Source: Treponema sp.
GTDB lineage: Bacteria > Spirochaetota > Spirochaetia > Treponematales > Treponemataceae
Assembly (NCBI GenBank): GCA_014803985.1
Contig: JAAVAO010000049.1
Coordinates: forward strand, 1 to 41,730
Length of the DNA: 41,730 nucleotides
Direction: 5' to 3'
Made by a program: the position numbers and the translations under genes
Part shown: one piece after another, positions 32,044-40,443 of the stretch
Position numbering within the stretch: the stretch's first letter is position 1
How the letters are laid out: the number at the start of each line of letters is the position of its first letter
Notes under the pieces: model-generated
What the model was told of the DNA's origin: nothing
What the model saw: the letters and a program-made list of their open reading frames with translations, nothing else
Databases searched by the model: none

Positions 32044-32883
32044 ATGGAACTTGAACAAATTTTATCTGAAAATAAAAATTACATTCATGCAAGCAACATT
32101 CGCACAAAATTAAAAGGAAAAAATTCCAACGAAGCCAATGACTTGAAAAAACTATATGAAAATTATATTCAAAAAATCAAGCAAATCAATCACAATGGAA
32201 ACGAAGAAAAAATTATTTCAGAAAAAGTCAAATTTTTGAACGCATATTATGAAGATTTCGACAGAGGAAATTTTGGAAATATTTTTTCTTCTCAAAGCAA
32301 ATTACGGTCAACTATACTCGAAGAATTTTTGTGCATTTTGTTCGAGGATTTAATTTGCAAAAAACAGGAAGAATTAAAAACGGAAAATTTAAAAGCAGGA
32401 GGCGTGAAGGCGTACAGCAATTTGTATTTTTCAAGCGAGAATTTAAAGCAATTTGTAATTTCGCCGATTATCGGAATAAATCAAAAAGACCAAGATTATG
32501 CGATTTATCGTTCGCTCAATTTGGTCGTGAACGGACAAATTTCAAAAGAAATAAATCTTCCTATTGTTTCTATCGAAGCAAAAACGTACATCGACAAAAC
32601 GATGCTCGAAGGCTCGATTGCCACAGCAGAAAAAATCAAGTCGGGAAATCCTTACGCGAAATTTTTCATGGTGGCAGAAACGTATGAAGTTGACCAATCT
32701 GTAGATCCGGCATATTCAAGAATCGATCAAATCTACGTTTTGCGAAAATCTTCCACAAGGAGTAGCACTACTCCAATTGATTTCAATGTCGTCCATTCGC
32801 TTTACGCCGATGTCAAAAATCATTTGAATCGGGATTGGGGAAACATAAAACAAAAACTTTCCACATTTGGAACAGTAATATAA
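32044..32883 (+). CDS. Type II restriction endonuclease, Bpu10I-like family
   Basis: A 279-residue protein. The block LPIVSIEAKTYIDKTMLEGSIATAEKIKSGNPYAKFFMVAETYEV (read in parts), followed by DPAYSRIDQIYVLRKS, is what I associate with the Bpu10I restriction-enzyme family. It carries a PD-(D/E)XK-type site: acidic residues in KDQDYAI, then E-A-K in SIEAKTY. It cuts unmethylated DNA at a site that cannot be read from sequence; Bpu10I itself is heteromeric and cuts CCTNAGC. Only one methyltransferase accompanies it. The ATG lies one base after the methyltransferase stop with AGGTAGG upstream. The gene is strongly A+T-rich and lysine-rich, consistent with acquisition. Confidence 0.75.
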   Translation: MELEQILSENKNYIHASNIRTKLKGKNSNEANDLKKLYENYIQKIKQINHNGNEEKIISEKVKFLNAYYEDFDRGNFGNIFSSQSKLRSTILEEFLCILFEDLICKKQEELKTENLKAGGVKAYSNLYFSSENLKQFVISPIIGINQKDQDYAIYRSLNLVVNGQISKEINLPIVSIEAKTYIDKTMLEGSIATAEKIKSGNPYAKFFMVAETYEVDQSVDPAYSRIDQIYVLRKSSTRSSTTPIDFNVVHSLYADVKNHLNRDWGNIKQKLSTFGTVI

Positions 32884-32911
32884 AAAAACGCACATTCATT
32901 TTCCATGCTCA

Positions 32912-33319
32912 TCATTTTTTCAACTCGTGCAGGCTGTCAAATGGGTAGAGTTCGCCGAGTGTTTTTATAACTGCATTTTCAAAACGAGAGCCAAAAATGA
33001 CTGGAGTGTCGGGAGAGGCAAATTCTGTCAGCACTTGGCGGCACGCACCGCATGGGCCTACTGGATAGTCCGCTTTTGGAGCGGCTATTGCCAACGCCTT
33101 GAATGTTCTATAACCTGAAGAAACGGCAGAAAAAACCGCGCTTCGTTCAGCACAATTTGTAAGACCATAGGAACGGTTTTCAACATTGCATCCCGTAATC
33201 ACATCGCCATTTTCCATAAGGAGAGCCGCTCCAACGGGAAACTGTGAATACGGCGCATACGAATTGTCACTTGCTAAAAAAGCCGCCTCAAAAAGTTTCT
33301 TTAAATCTATCTTTTGCAT
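32912..33319 (-). CDS. cdd: Cytidine deaminase
   Basis: A 135-residue homotetrameric-type enzyme that turns cytidine and deoxycytidine into uridine forms for pyrimidine salvage. Zinc ligands Cys56, Cys90 and Cys93 and the proton-shuttling Glu58 are seen in NCAERSA and PCGACRQVL; the substrate-binding FPVGAALL and GCNVENRSYG are present. GAGGGGAT lies before the ATG. It converges with the restriction gene across 28 bases with no clear terminator. The LysM gene upstream ends 138 bases away; no promoter of its own was clear. Confidence 0.95.
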   Translation of the reverse strand: MQKIDLKKLFEAAFLASDNSYAPYSQFPVGAALLMENGDVITGCNVENRSYGLTNCAERSAVFSAVSSGYRTFKALAIAAPKADYPVGPCGACRQVLTEFASPDTPVIFGSRFENAVIKTLGELYPFDSLHELKK

Positions 33320-33457
33320 ATCCCCTCATCCTTTCTCTCTCTACACGTCCAAGTCGCAGAACTTCACCCTGTCTATCGAGTTTTTACTTGCTCAAAAGGG
33401 TTTCGTGCTGCCATTTTGGAACGCTCAAACAAAAACAAATGGAAAATGTCCCCTTTT

Positions 33458-34408
33458 CTATCCTCTCGGAGCCTTTAAAGGGTCGATTGGCATACCGTTT
33501 TGAAAGACCATAAATTTTATCGATGAATCACCGCTCCGTGCAGTCTTTCCAATTTCATCGCCGAGAGAAACATAGTCTCCTTTTTTAGTCGTAACACTGC
33601 CCAAACCAGTGTATGAATAAATCAAACCTGCCTGTGACTGAACAAAAACAACTTCCCCAAAACCACGATAAACGCCAGTATACATTACCGTTCCCTCACG
33701 AACTACACGCACACTCTCGCCGTCTTTTCCTGTAAGTTGAACGCCCCACACTTTTCCATTCACATTTCGCACCGTTGGATTTTCAAGAGGCCAGGTAACT
33801 CCCGTTGCATTTATGACTTTTCCTTTTGGAGCAGGAGAAACTTCACGCGAATCAGATTGTGCAACAACCGTCTTTTCAGATTTTGAAGATGAACTGGGAG
33901 AAACGTTTTCTTGAGGTTTACCAGGCGTATTTACAGGAACGAGCAACTTTTGACCAACTTTTATCGTTGTTGAATTGTCAATGTTATTCAAAGCCAAAAG
34001 CTCTGTCAACTTGATATTATTTTTTCGTGCAATTCCATAGAGTGTATCGCCCTTTTCCACAATGTACTCTGAAGTTTTTGTATGTGCCGCGCCAGTTTTT
34101 TTTTCAGATTGTGCATTATTCTTGCCGCTCGCCCCCTTGTCTTCAGAAAGAGCCGCTGCATTGCTTATATCGGCAGATGGAATAATCAATTTCACCCCTG
34201 CTTTCAAAACATCGTTTTCACCAAGATTGTTAGCAGCACGAAGTTCTGGCACTGTAATCTCGTATTTTTTGCTAATTGAATAGAGAGTGTCTCCTTTTTT
34301 CACAATATAACTTGAGTCCGCATACAGACAAAAACAAAAGACACCTGAAACTATAAAACAGAGTGAAACACATTTTAAAAACCTAAAAATATCCGTTGAC
34401 GCTTTCAT
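33458..34408 (-). CDS. LysM protein with degenerate LytM/M23 domain (NlpD/EnvC-like)
   Basis: About 316 residues. A signal peptide ends near CLYA-DSS, so the protein is periplasmic. Two LysM domains (YIVKKGDTLYSISKKYEI…; YIVEKGDTLYGIARKNNI…) bind peptidoglycan. After a Ser/Lys-rich linker comes an M23 fold (VTWPLENPTVRNV…GTVMYTGVYRGFGEVVFVQSQAGLIYSYTGL…GDYVSLGDEIG). The zinc ligands are missing: the HxxxD and HxH positions read differently (VVFVQSQ, IKFMVF), so hydrolase activity is not expected. In E. coli such proteins activate amidases. The start at 34408 is preferred over a GTG at 34432, which lies at the -10 box. Confidence 0.85.
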   Translation of the reverse strand: MKASTDIFRFLKCVSLCFIVSGVFCFCLYADSSYIVKKGDTLYSISKKYEITVPELRAANNLGENDVLKAGVKLIIPSADISNAAALSEDKGASGKNNAQSEKKTGAAHTKTSEYIVEKGDTLYGIARKNNIKLTELLALNNIDNSTTIKVGQKLLVPVNTPGKPQENVSPSSSSKSEKTVVAQSDSREVSPAPKGKVINATGVTWPLENPTVRNVNGKVWGVQLTGKDGESVRVVREGTVMYTGVYRGFGEVVFVQSQAGLIYSYTGLGSVTTKKGDYVSLGDEIGKTARSGDSSIKFMVFQNGMPIDPLKAPRG

Positions 34409-34432
34409 ACCGTAATTATCGGCAAAGAACAC

Positions 34433-34461
34433 ATTTTATTTAAGTCAATTTAAATAGTCAA
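34433..34461 (-). promoter_or_regulatory. Promoter of the LysM gene
   Basis: TTGACT (34456-34461), a 17-base spacer and TAAAAT (34433-34438) on the minus strand, leaving a leader of about 18 bases without a clear Shine-Dalgarno. Confidence 0.6.
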
Positions 34462-34524
34462 AATGTGAGTGTTATCGTTTTATATAATTTTACTGTGGAC
34501 GACTTTGCTGCGTTCCAATTTTCC

Positions 34525-35760
34525 TTACTGCATTTCCTCGCCAACGATCCTATGAAAAAGAGCGTACACATCTATCCCGTTGATTTTCTCGCCTTTTTTG
34601 TAATGTTCCAGCATACTTTTTCTGCCATATTCAAGATGACCTGAAGTAATCCCGTGTTTTATTGAACTGTCCGCCTCAATAATTGCGGAAAGATGGTCTG
34701 CAATCCTCACTATTCGTCCGTCAACAGAAAAAAATTGTTCATCGTTGTATTTTTCATTAAGATCTTCCCAAGTGACATTCAGCGTTTTTCCGTCCTTGTC
34801 GATTACCCTGTTTGAAAATTCATCGCTGGTATAAAACATCAGCTCATCGGCAAAGCACGGTTCCATAAGGGGAAGAAGCTCCCTGCCAACTATTTCATCC
34901 TCTATGCGCTTTACAATCGCAGGCAAGTCAGAAGTCGCCATTTTTACTGGCGAAATTATATCGCGCGTTACAGCCTCCGGCAAATCGTGAAAAAGCGCAG
35001 AAAAATAATTGTTTACAATGCGCCGCTCATTCATTTTCACATCACACGACCTGCACAAAAGCAGCGTAATGATCGCTACAAAAAAGCAATGCCCAAGCAC
35101 AGATGTTTTTGGAACGCGCGGAGTTTGATTCCATCTAATTTGAAAACGCAACTGTTCTATTTTCAGAAGAAATTCATAAGAACGTTGCCGGGTCATAAGA
35201 AGTTGCAGTCCTGTCAAATCAAGATAGCCCTGTAAATCCGCCAAAAGCTCCTTGTTTATTTTTTCAAGGCGTTCCGGCTCATTCACAGTCATAAGCATTT
35301 GCAATTCACGCATTGTGGCAAATTTTTTAGCCGCCGACAGAATCTTGCTTGCAAGACGAGATTTTTCAGGAATTGCACTTTCATCCGCCTTTTGCCTTTC
35401 ATATTCTGCAAACATTGAAAAAAGTTCATCGTCATTTATAAGCGACTTGTATTGCTCCACAACCCACTCATTTAAATGCGCATATTCAGCGGCATAGTCT
35501 TTCTTTAAAATTTGCTGAACGGTAGCCTTAATATCGCAAAGAGCGATTTTTTTAAACAAGTCAAAAAGGGAGGCATAAATCATCCACGTCCAATCTACAA
35601 AATTCCCCCTGTCTTCCTCACACTTCCCTATTATATATGCCAAAACCATTTTTTCAGCGGCCTTGTCCATTTCAACGATTTCAAACGGATGTATCAAGTC
35701 CGTCCATCGCTGTATGGAAAACCCCTCGAAAATATTCAACGCTAAATCCCTGTTTAACAT
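34525..35760 (-). CDS. HD-domain hydrolase, function unknown
   Basis: About 411 residues. The C-terminal half holds an HD phosphohydrolase-like domain: TSVLGHCFFVAIITLLL (first His), NYFSALFHDLPEAVTRDI (the His-Asp pair plus the E..TRD motif seen in YfbR-type 5'-nucleotidases) and DGRIVRIADHLSAIIEA (last Asp). The N-terminal half is alpha-helical and unrecognised. The substrate is unknown; a nucleotide or second messenger is plausible. The ATG at 35760 lies four bases after the stop of the upstream gene, whose end holds the AGGTAGG ribosome-binding site, so the two are coupled. Confidence 0.75.
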   Translation of the reverse strand: MLNRDLALNIFEGFSIQRWTDLIHPFEIVEMDKAAEKMVLAYIIGKCEEDRGNFVDWTWMIYASLFDLFKKIALCDIKATVQQILKKDYAAEYAHLNEWVVEQYKSLINDDELFSMFAEYERQKADESAIPEKSRLASKILSAAKKFATMRELQMLMTVNEPERLEKINKELLADLQGYLDLTGLQLLMTRQRSYEFLLKIEQLRFQIRWNQTPRVPKTSVLGHCFFVAIITLLLCRSCDVKMNERRIVNNYFSALFHDLPEAVTRDIISPVKMATSDLPAIVKRIEDEIVGRELLPLMEPCFADELMFYTSDEFSNRVIDKDGKTLNVTWEDLNEKYNDEQFFSVDGRIVRIADHLSAIIEADSSIKHGITSGHLEYGRKSMLEHYKKGEKINGIDVYALFHRIVGEEMQ

Positions 35761-35764
35761 AAAC

Positions 35765-36568
35765 CTACCTGCTTGAACCAGTCTTTTGATCCGCATTCAT
35801 TTTTTCTTTCCAAACAATAGCCTTTTTCTTTATTTTCTCCGCGCCGCTTGCATCATTCAAAGCAAGGGCAAGTTTGTGCCGCGCAAGAAGAAATTTTATG
35901 GCGCTTCGCATATCGTCCAGCCGGCGAGTTGAAAGTTCATACTTGCTTTGATAGTTGTTGGCAGACTGTTCCAACTGCTTTATCAATAGACGAATATACA
36001 AAACCACCACTTCATAGTCCGCATCCCCAGGATTAAAGTATATTTTCGCCGTTTTTCTCATGTCAATTAAATTCTTTGCGCAAACAACAAATCGTCCCTT
36101 CAACTCAACAAACGACCATTTCCACTTTGAAATATCTCCAAACGCATTTTCCAAAAGATCTATCGCAAGCCCCATCTTCCTCACAAGATAGTATCGTTTT
36201 TCAACAGGGAAATCTAAAATTGCATCGTAGTTTTTTTCAAGTTCAGAATAAGGTATGTCAATTATATTTGTAACTAACTCTTCAAGATAGATGATGGATT
36301 TGTAAAGAATTTTTCTTGCTTCATTGAGAATATCATTGTTTCTTACGCTCAAAATTTTCAGGGCAAGACTGTTTTGCGCCATGTAAAGCGAAGAAATATA
36401 AATCATTTCCTCACAAAGCTCCAACTTTTTATAGGGAGCATTTTTTTTGTCCCGTGAAATTTCATTTAAAACAGATTTTTCAAAATTCAAGGACTCTGCT
36501 ATCTTTGATTGATACGGCTTTACAGCCTCAGCAAAATCCTTTCTTGCTTCATCAGAAATTTTTGCCAT
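35765..36568 (-). CDS. Conserved-looking helical protein of unknown function
   Basis: About 267 residues, with no signal peptide and no membrane segment. It is rich in Lys, Glu, Leu and Tyr, with mostly predicted helix (…ARKILYKSIIYLEELVTNI…; VVVLYIRLLIKQLEQSANNYQSKYE). I do not recognise the family. The start is the ATG at 36568, eight bases after GGGAGG; a longer frame (36592) runs back into the repeat. It is preceded by the four-hairpin leader at 36580-36728 and is translationally coupled to the HD-domain gene after it, so the two probably act together. Confidence 0.7.
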   Translation of the reverse strand: MAKISDEARKDFAEAVKPYQSKIAESLNFEKSVLNEISRDKKNAPYKKLELCEEMIYISSLYMAQNSLALKILSVRNNDILNEARKILYKSIIYLEELVTNIIDIPYSELEKNYDAILDFPVEKRYYLVRKMGLAIDLLENAFGDISKWKWSFVELKGRFVVCAKNLIDMRKTAKIYFNPGDADYEVVVLYIRLLIKQLEQSANNYQSKYELSTRRLDDMRSAIKFLLARHKLALALNDASGAEKIKKKAIVWKEKMNADQKTGSSR

Positions 36569-36728
36569 AAAATCCCTCCCATAAAAAGTCAAGAAGAAAG
36601 TTGCAACTTTCTTCTTGACTTTTTATGCCACTTCGCAATGAAATGAGAAGTGGCATTTGACATGCAAGTTTCCAACGGAAACTTGTCATGATAAAAGTGC
36701 CGCGCCATTTGTGCGGTGCTTTTATCAT
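36552..36728 (-). CDS. Possible leader peptide ORF (MIKAPHKWRGTF…) overlapping the next gene
   Basis: Fifty-eight codons run through the hairpin region and stop 16 bases inside the next gene. The first residues, MIKAPHxxRGTF, and much of the nucleotide sequence recur at 41487-41564 in front of another gene. AAGGAG lies two bases before the ATG, closer than ideal; an in-frame ATG ten codons earlier has no better site. It could be a true regulatory leader, or only a repeat that happens to be open. Confidence 0.35.
   Translation of the reverse strand: MIKAPHKWRGTFIMTSFRWKLACQMPLLISLRSGIKSQEESCNFLLDFLWEGFYGKNF
36580..36728. repeat. Four consecutive hairpins upstream of the unknown gene
   Basis: 36580-36627 is a perfect 48-base palindrome centred on TTGCAA, with arms CATAAAAAGTCAAGAAGAAA and its complement. 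36627-36654 is GCCACTTC…GAAGTGGC. 36659-36687 is GACATGCAAGTTTCC…GGAAACTTGTC. 36688-36728 is ATGATAAAAG…CTTTTATCAT. The palindrome has A5 before and T5 after its stem on both strands, so it could also end the recN transcript. Confidence 0.85.
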
Positions 36729-36762
36729 AACTCCTTGATAAAAAATGGTTGCTGTCATATCG

Positions 36763-38469
36763 CTAAAGGGCGGCGGCTTTTTCAAGCATTGAACGGGCAT
36801 GTTCCAAAGATTCCACGCTTTCAACATCGCCAGAAAGCATTCTTGCAATCTCTTGAACGCGCTCTTCGCCTGAAACCTGCCGAACAGAGGAAGCGGTTTT
36901 TCCATCAGACACAGCCTTTTTTATTCTTATTTGATTATCGGCAAAAACCGCAATGCTCGCTAGGTGCGTAATGCAAAAAATCTGTTTGGACTTCGCAAGA
37001 TTTTTCAAATGCCGCCCCAAAGACACTGCTATCTCCCCTCCAATACCTGTGTCTATTTCATCAAAAATCAGCGTTTCAACAGGATCGTTTTCAGCAAAAA
37101 TAGTTTTTAAGGCAAGCATAACGCGAGAAAGTTCTCCACCCGATGCAATCTTTGCAAGCGGCAATAATTGAGAGCCAACATTCGCGCCTATTAAAAATTC
37201 AATAGTATCCATTCCATACGGACCGCATTTTTGTTCAACATCATTTCCCGGCTTTTCAACAATGTTCACAGAAAATCGTGCGCCCTTCATTCCAAGGTTT
37301 TGCAAAATTGATTCAACTTCACGTGAAAGAGTCGTCGCAGATGCCTTTCGTTTTTCGGAAATGCTTTTTGCCGCCACATACACCTGCCGCTCAAGCGTTT
37401 TAATATCAGATTGCAAGGCTTCCTTATTTGTTCCATTTGCCCCAAGCCGTTCAAGGGCGGCTTTTGCGTTTTCAAGATAATCAAAAACCTCTGAAAGCGG
37501 CGCATTTTGAGACGATGCATACTTTTTTTTCAAAGTATAAATAAGGGAAAGACGCTCCTGCACTTCAGAAAGATGTTCAGGATCATAAACCAACTTTTGA
37601 GAGTAACTGTCAAATTCCTGAAAAATATCAGATATTTCATAAAAAGCGGACTCCAAACGAGATTCAAGCGGAGAAAGCGTTTTGTCAAGCGAAGAGGCAT
37701 TTTGACTTGCTCGCATGCTTTTTTTCAACAAGGGAATCACCCCTCCATCTCCGCTGTCAAAAGAAGACTTCACTTCCTCAATGTCACTAAAAAGTCGCTC
37801 ATAAGAAGCAAGACGACTTTCCTCCGCCTCAAGCGTTTCATCTTCACACGGCAAAAGTTTTGCCTCTGTAATCTCTTGCACTGCATACGTATACATATCG
37901 ATTGTGCGAAGTCGTTCCGCATCGGAAGAATTCATTTTATCCAAAAGCCGCCTTTTTTCAACCAAAGACGCAAAGAGTCGCGAAAAACTCTCCACTTCAG
38001 AAACAAGCCCTGCACGTGCGTCAAGAAATTTTCTATGCTCTGGCACTTTCAAAAGCGACTGATGCTCATGCTGCCCGTGAATGTCGAGTAAAAATGAAGA
38101 AAATTCAGATAAGTCTGCACGAGTAACAGGCACTCCACCAATCCACGCCGCACTTTTTCCCGTATCGCGAATATAGCGACGGATTAAAATGCGTGCATTT
38201 TCCGCTTCAATACCGTGTTCCGAAAGCCACCCAAACGCCTCTGCATCCTTTGTTTCATTCAATAAAAATGTTCCAGAAACATTCGCCTCATGGCAACCCG
38301 CCCTAATTTGAGACAACTCCGCCTTTCCGCCAAGCAAAAATGAAAGCGCGCCTATTAAAATAGACTTTCCCGCTCCCGTTTCTCCAGAAAGAACCGTAAA
38401 GCCCTTTGAAAATTCAATGTTTTCAAATTCAATTATCGCAAAATCCTTTATGGAAAGTTCTTCAAGCAT
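36763..38469 (-). CDS. recN: DNA repair protein RecN
   Basis: A 568-residue SMC-like ATPase for double-strand break repair. Walker A GETGAGKSIL near residue 30, a long central coiled-coil region, then the ABC signature LASGGELSRVMLALK, Walker B TLIFDEIDTGIGGEIA and the switch ITHLASIAVFAD; the usual zinc-less RecN layout and length. Its ATG overlaps the end of nadK by eight bases. Confidence 0.95.
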   Translation of the reverse strand: MLEELSIKDFAIIEFENIEFSKGFTVLSGETGAGKSILIGALSFLLGGKAELSQIRAGCHEANVSGTFLLNETKDAEAFGWLSEHGIEAENARILIRRYIRDTGKSAAWIGGVPVTRADLSEFSSFLLDIHGQHEHQSLLKVPEHRKFLDARAGLVSEVESFSRLFASLVEKRRLLDKMNSSDAERLRTIDMYTYAVQEITEAKLLPCEDETLEAEESRLASYERLFSDIEEVKSSFDSGDGGVIPLLKKSMRASQNASSLDKTLSPLESRLESAFYEISDIFQEFDSYSQKLVYDPEHLSEVQERLSLIYTLKKKYASSQNAPLSEVFDYLENAKAALERLGANGTNKEALQSDIKTLERQVYVAAKSISEKRKASATTLSREVESILQNLGMKGARFSVNIVEKPGNDVEQKCGPYGMDTIEFLIGANVGSQLLPLAKIASGGELSRVMLALKTIFAENDPVETLIFDEIDTGIGGEIAVSLGRHLKNLAKSKQIFCITHLASIAVFADNQIRIKKAVSDGKTASSVRQVSGEERVQEIARMLSGDVESVESLEHARSMLEKAAAL

Positions 38470-39304
38470 GCGGACCTCCCGACCAGTTCAATTTTGAGCG
38501 AAGTGCACCATAAAATTTCTTTGTGTTGCAACCAATCAAGCGCACTTTCTTTTGAAGCCGCCTTATTTTCACCGTATCGCCAATTTCCAATTCAAACGGA
38601 CGCTGCCCGTCGATAGTAATGAGCGCGTTTTTTTCACGCGAAGAAAGAATTGTAACCCCAATCTCTCCTTTTGGACTCAAAACCAACGGTCTAGAAGAAA
38701 GAGAAAACGAATTTACAGGAGTTAAAACAAGAGCATCCAAATCAGGATCAATAATAGGACCACCCGCGCTCGCAGAATATGCAGTCGAACCAGTCGCCGT
38801 GCTTATAATAATTCCGTCCGCCTTAAAAGTTCCAAGTGAAACGTCATTATAAGAAACATCAAATAAAATTGTCCGCGCAACAGACTTTGCTGAAATCACA
38901 ACATCATTCAACCCTATGCCTGAAAAATCACGATTTTTTTTTGAAATCAATGCGGCGTTAAGCATACTTCTTTCATCAAATTCAGCCCTTCCCGAAAGAA
39001 ATGCATCAACTTCGCTTTGCCAGTTCTCTTTTTGAACGCTTGCAATAAATCCAAATTCACCAAAATTCACAGGAAAAACAGGAATTCCGCTTTTTACACA
39101 ATTCCGAGCCGCAAAAAGAACAGTTCCATCGCCCCCAAGCGTTATAACAAAATCATAGCCTTCAAACTGCCCCTCCTCGCTGAATCCATCAAAATAAAAA
39201 GCAGAAGTTTCAATTCCGCGCTCAAAAAGATAGGCGGAAATCACTTTTTCCATAGCAAGAGACTCTTCTTTATGTGTATTCACAATGACAAGGCATTTTT
39301 TCAT
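38462..39304 (-). CDS. nadK: NAD kinase
   Basis: About 280 residues. Makes NADP from NAD and ATP. The GGDGTVLFAAR motif, FGFIASV, the GLNDVVIS motif and TGSTAYSASAGGPIIDPD are diagnostic. I take the ATG at 39304; a GTG two codons earlier is also possible. No strong Shine-Dalgarno is seen, so coupling to the DegT-like gene that ends 11 bases upstream is likely. Confidence 0.93.
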   Translation of the reverse strand: MKKCLVIVNTHKEESLAMEKVISAYLFERGIETSAFYFDGFSEEGQFEGYDFVITLGGDGTVLFAARNCVKSGIPVFPVNFGEFGFIASVQKENWQSEVDAFLSGRAEFDERSMLNAALISKKNRDFSGIGLNDVVISAKSVARTILFDVSYNDVSLGTFKADGIIISTATGSTAYSASAGGPIIDPDLDALVLTPVNSFSLSSRPLVLSPKGEIGVTILSSREKNALITIDGQRPFELEIGDTVKIRRLQKKVRLIGCNTKKFYGALRSKLNWSGGPHA

Positions 39305-39315
39305 AATCACTAGTT

Positions 39316-40443
39316 TTATGGCAGAGTGGAAAGCACCTTTACAATTTTTTCAATGTGAGAATGCGTGAGGCGCGGATACAAAGGAAAAAGAGCGCACCGC
39401 AAAAAAAGAGAATTTGCACGAATGCACGTTTCTCCCAGCTCCTCTTGTTTTAAAGCAATGACAGAATCCTCATATCCCTGCAACACCTCTATTTCCTTTC
39501 GCGCTGCATAGTGCTTCACATCCTTAAACGCACTGGAAAGCACAAGCGGAAAAGCGCACATCGTTGAAGTGTAGTCAAGATTCAAAGAAGTGCGCCCGTC
39601 AGTATGAGCGTCATCATTTGTCTGCACGGTTTCAAGTTCCCCAGGATTATTTTTCCTTGAAAACATCTTGTGCTTACCGCTCATACATGCCCTTTGATAC
39701 AGAGAAAAAATTTCCTTTCGGGAAATCTCATTTTTTGGAAATTCCTTTAACTGCACAAGAGCCAATGCACAGTTTATATCAGGCAGCAGTTCAATTCGTG
39801 AAATTGCATCGGCAAATTTTTTAAGCACAATCCATTCTCGTCGTCCCGGTGCCATTAACACCGCTCCCCCTCCAGCAGTAATCACATCATGCTCTTCAAG
39901 GCAAAGAATTGAATAAACACCAAAAGAGCCAGCCTTTTTCGGAGGAAGCGGAGATTCTTTTTCATCATAAGACGGAACAAGAGCCCCCGCGCTTTTTGAA
40001 ATATCCTCAATTATCGGAATGTTCAAACTCATCAGGGAAGCCATATCAGGTAAAATGCCCATAGACTCGTGAAGCAACAAAAGTCTTCCGCCATGATTTA
40101 TCCCTCTCTGCACAATCTCCGCATTCACAAGACCAGTAGATTCATCCACATCAAGGACAAGCACTTCATACCCCAAATCCTTCAACGCCTCGTAATGCCA
40201 CGCAGGAGCAAGAGCAGAAATCATAACAGTACCGCCCGCCTCAAAATCCAACGCACGAAGGGCAAGTTTTAAGGCACTCACAGGACTACGCAATGCAATC
40301 GCACCATCACAACCAAAGAACGCCTTTATCTGCTGAATGAAACGAACATTTAAATCTCCAGGCCCGATTTTTTCATCAACCATGCATGTAAGCACAGAAT
40401 CCATTTCTTTTCGTCTGATAGTTGTGCTGTAAGTCCGTATCAT
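39316..40443 (-). CDS. DegT/DnrJ/EryC1-type aminotransferase fold lacking the PLP lysine
   Basis: A 375-residue fold-type I protein of the sugar aminotransferase family (N-terminal DSVLTCMVDEKIGPGDLNVRFIQQ; ALRSPVSALKLALRAL; cofactor-binding Asp147 in IIEDISKSAGAL). The family segment 'K.(I/L)TTGEGG' reads HDVITAGGGA, with Asp186 where the Schiff-base lysine belongs and no lysine nearby. An active aminotransferase or dehydratase is therefore unlikely. T. pallidum has a related gene in the same cheW-nadK-recN neighbourhood (memory). It overlaps the end of cheW by four bases (ATGA). Confidence 0.8.
   Translation of the reverse strand: MIRTYSTTIRRKEMDSVLTCMVDEKIGPGDLNVRFIQQIKAFFGCDGAIALRSPVSALKLALRALDFEAGGTVMISALAPAWHYEALKDLGYEVLVLDVDESTGLVNAEIVQRGINHGGRLLLLHESMGILPDMASLMSLNIPIIEDISKSAGALVPSYDEKESPLPPKKAGSFGVYSILCLEEHDVITAGGGAVLMAPGRREWIVLKKFADAISRIELLPDINCALALVQLKEFPKNEISRKEIFSLYQRACMSGKHKMFSRKNNPGELETVQTNDDAHTDGRTSLNLDYTSTMCAFPLVLSSAFKDVKHYAARKEIEVLQGYEDSVIALKQEELGETCIRANSLFLRCALFPLYPRLTHSHIEKIVKVLSTLP

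Noticed and set aside
37507..38091. 194-codon frame opposite recN
   Set aside because: Antisense shadow of recN; no family resemblance or ribosome-binding site.
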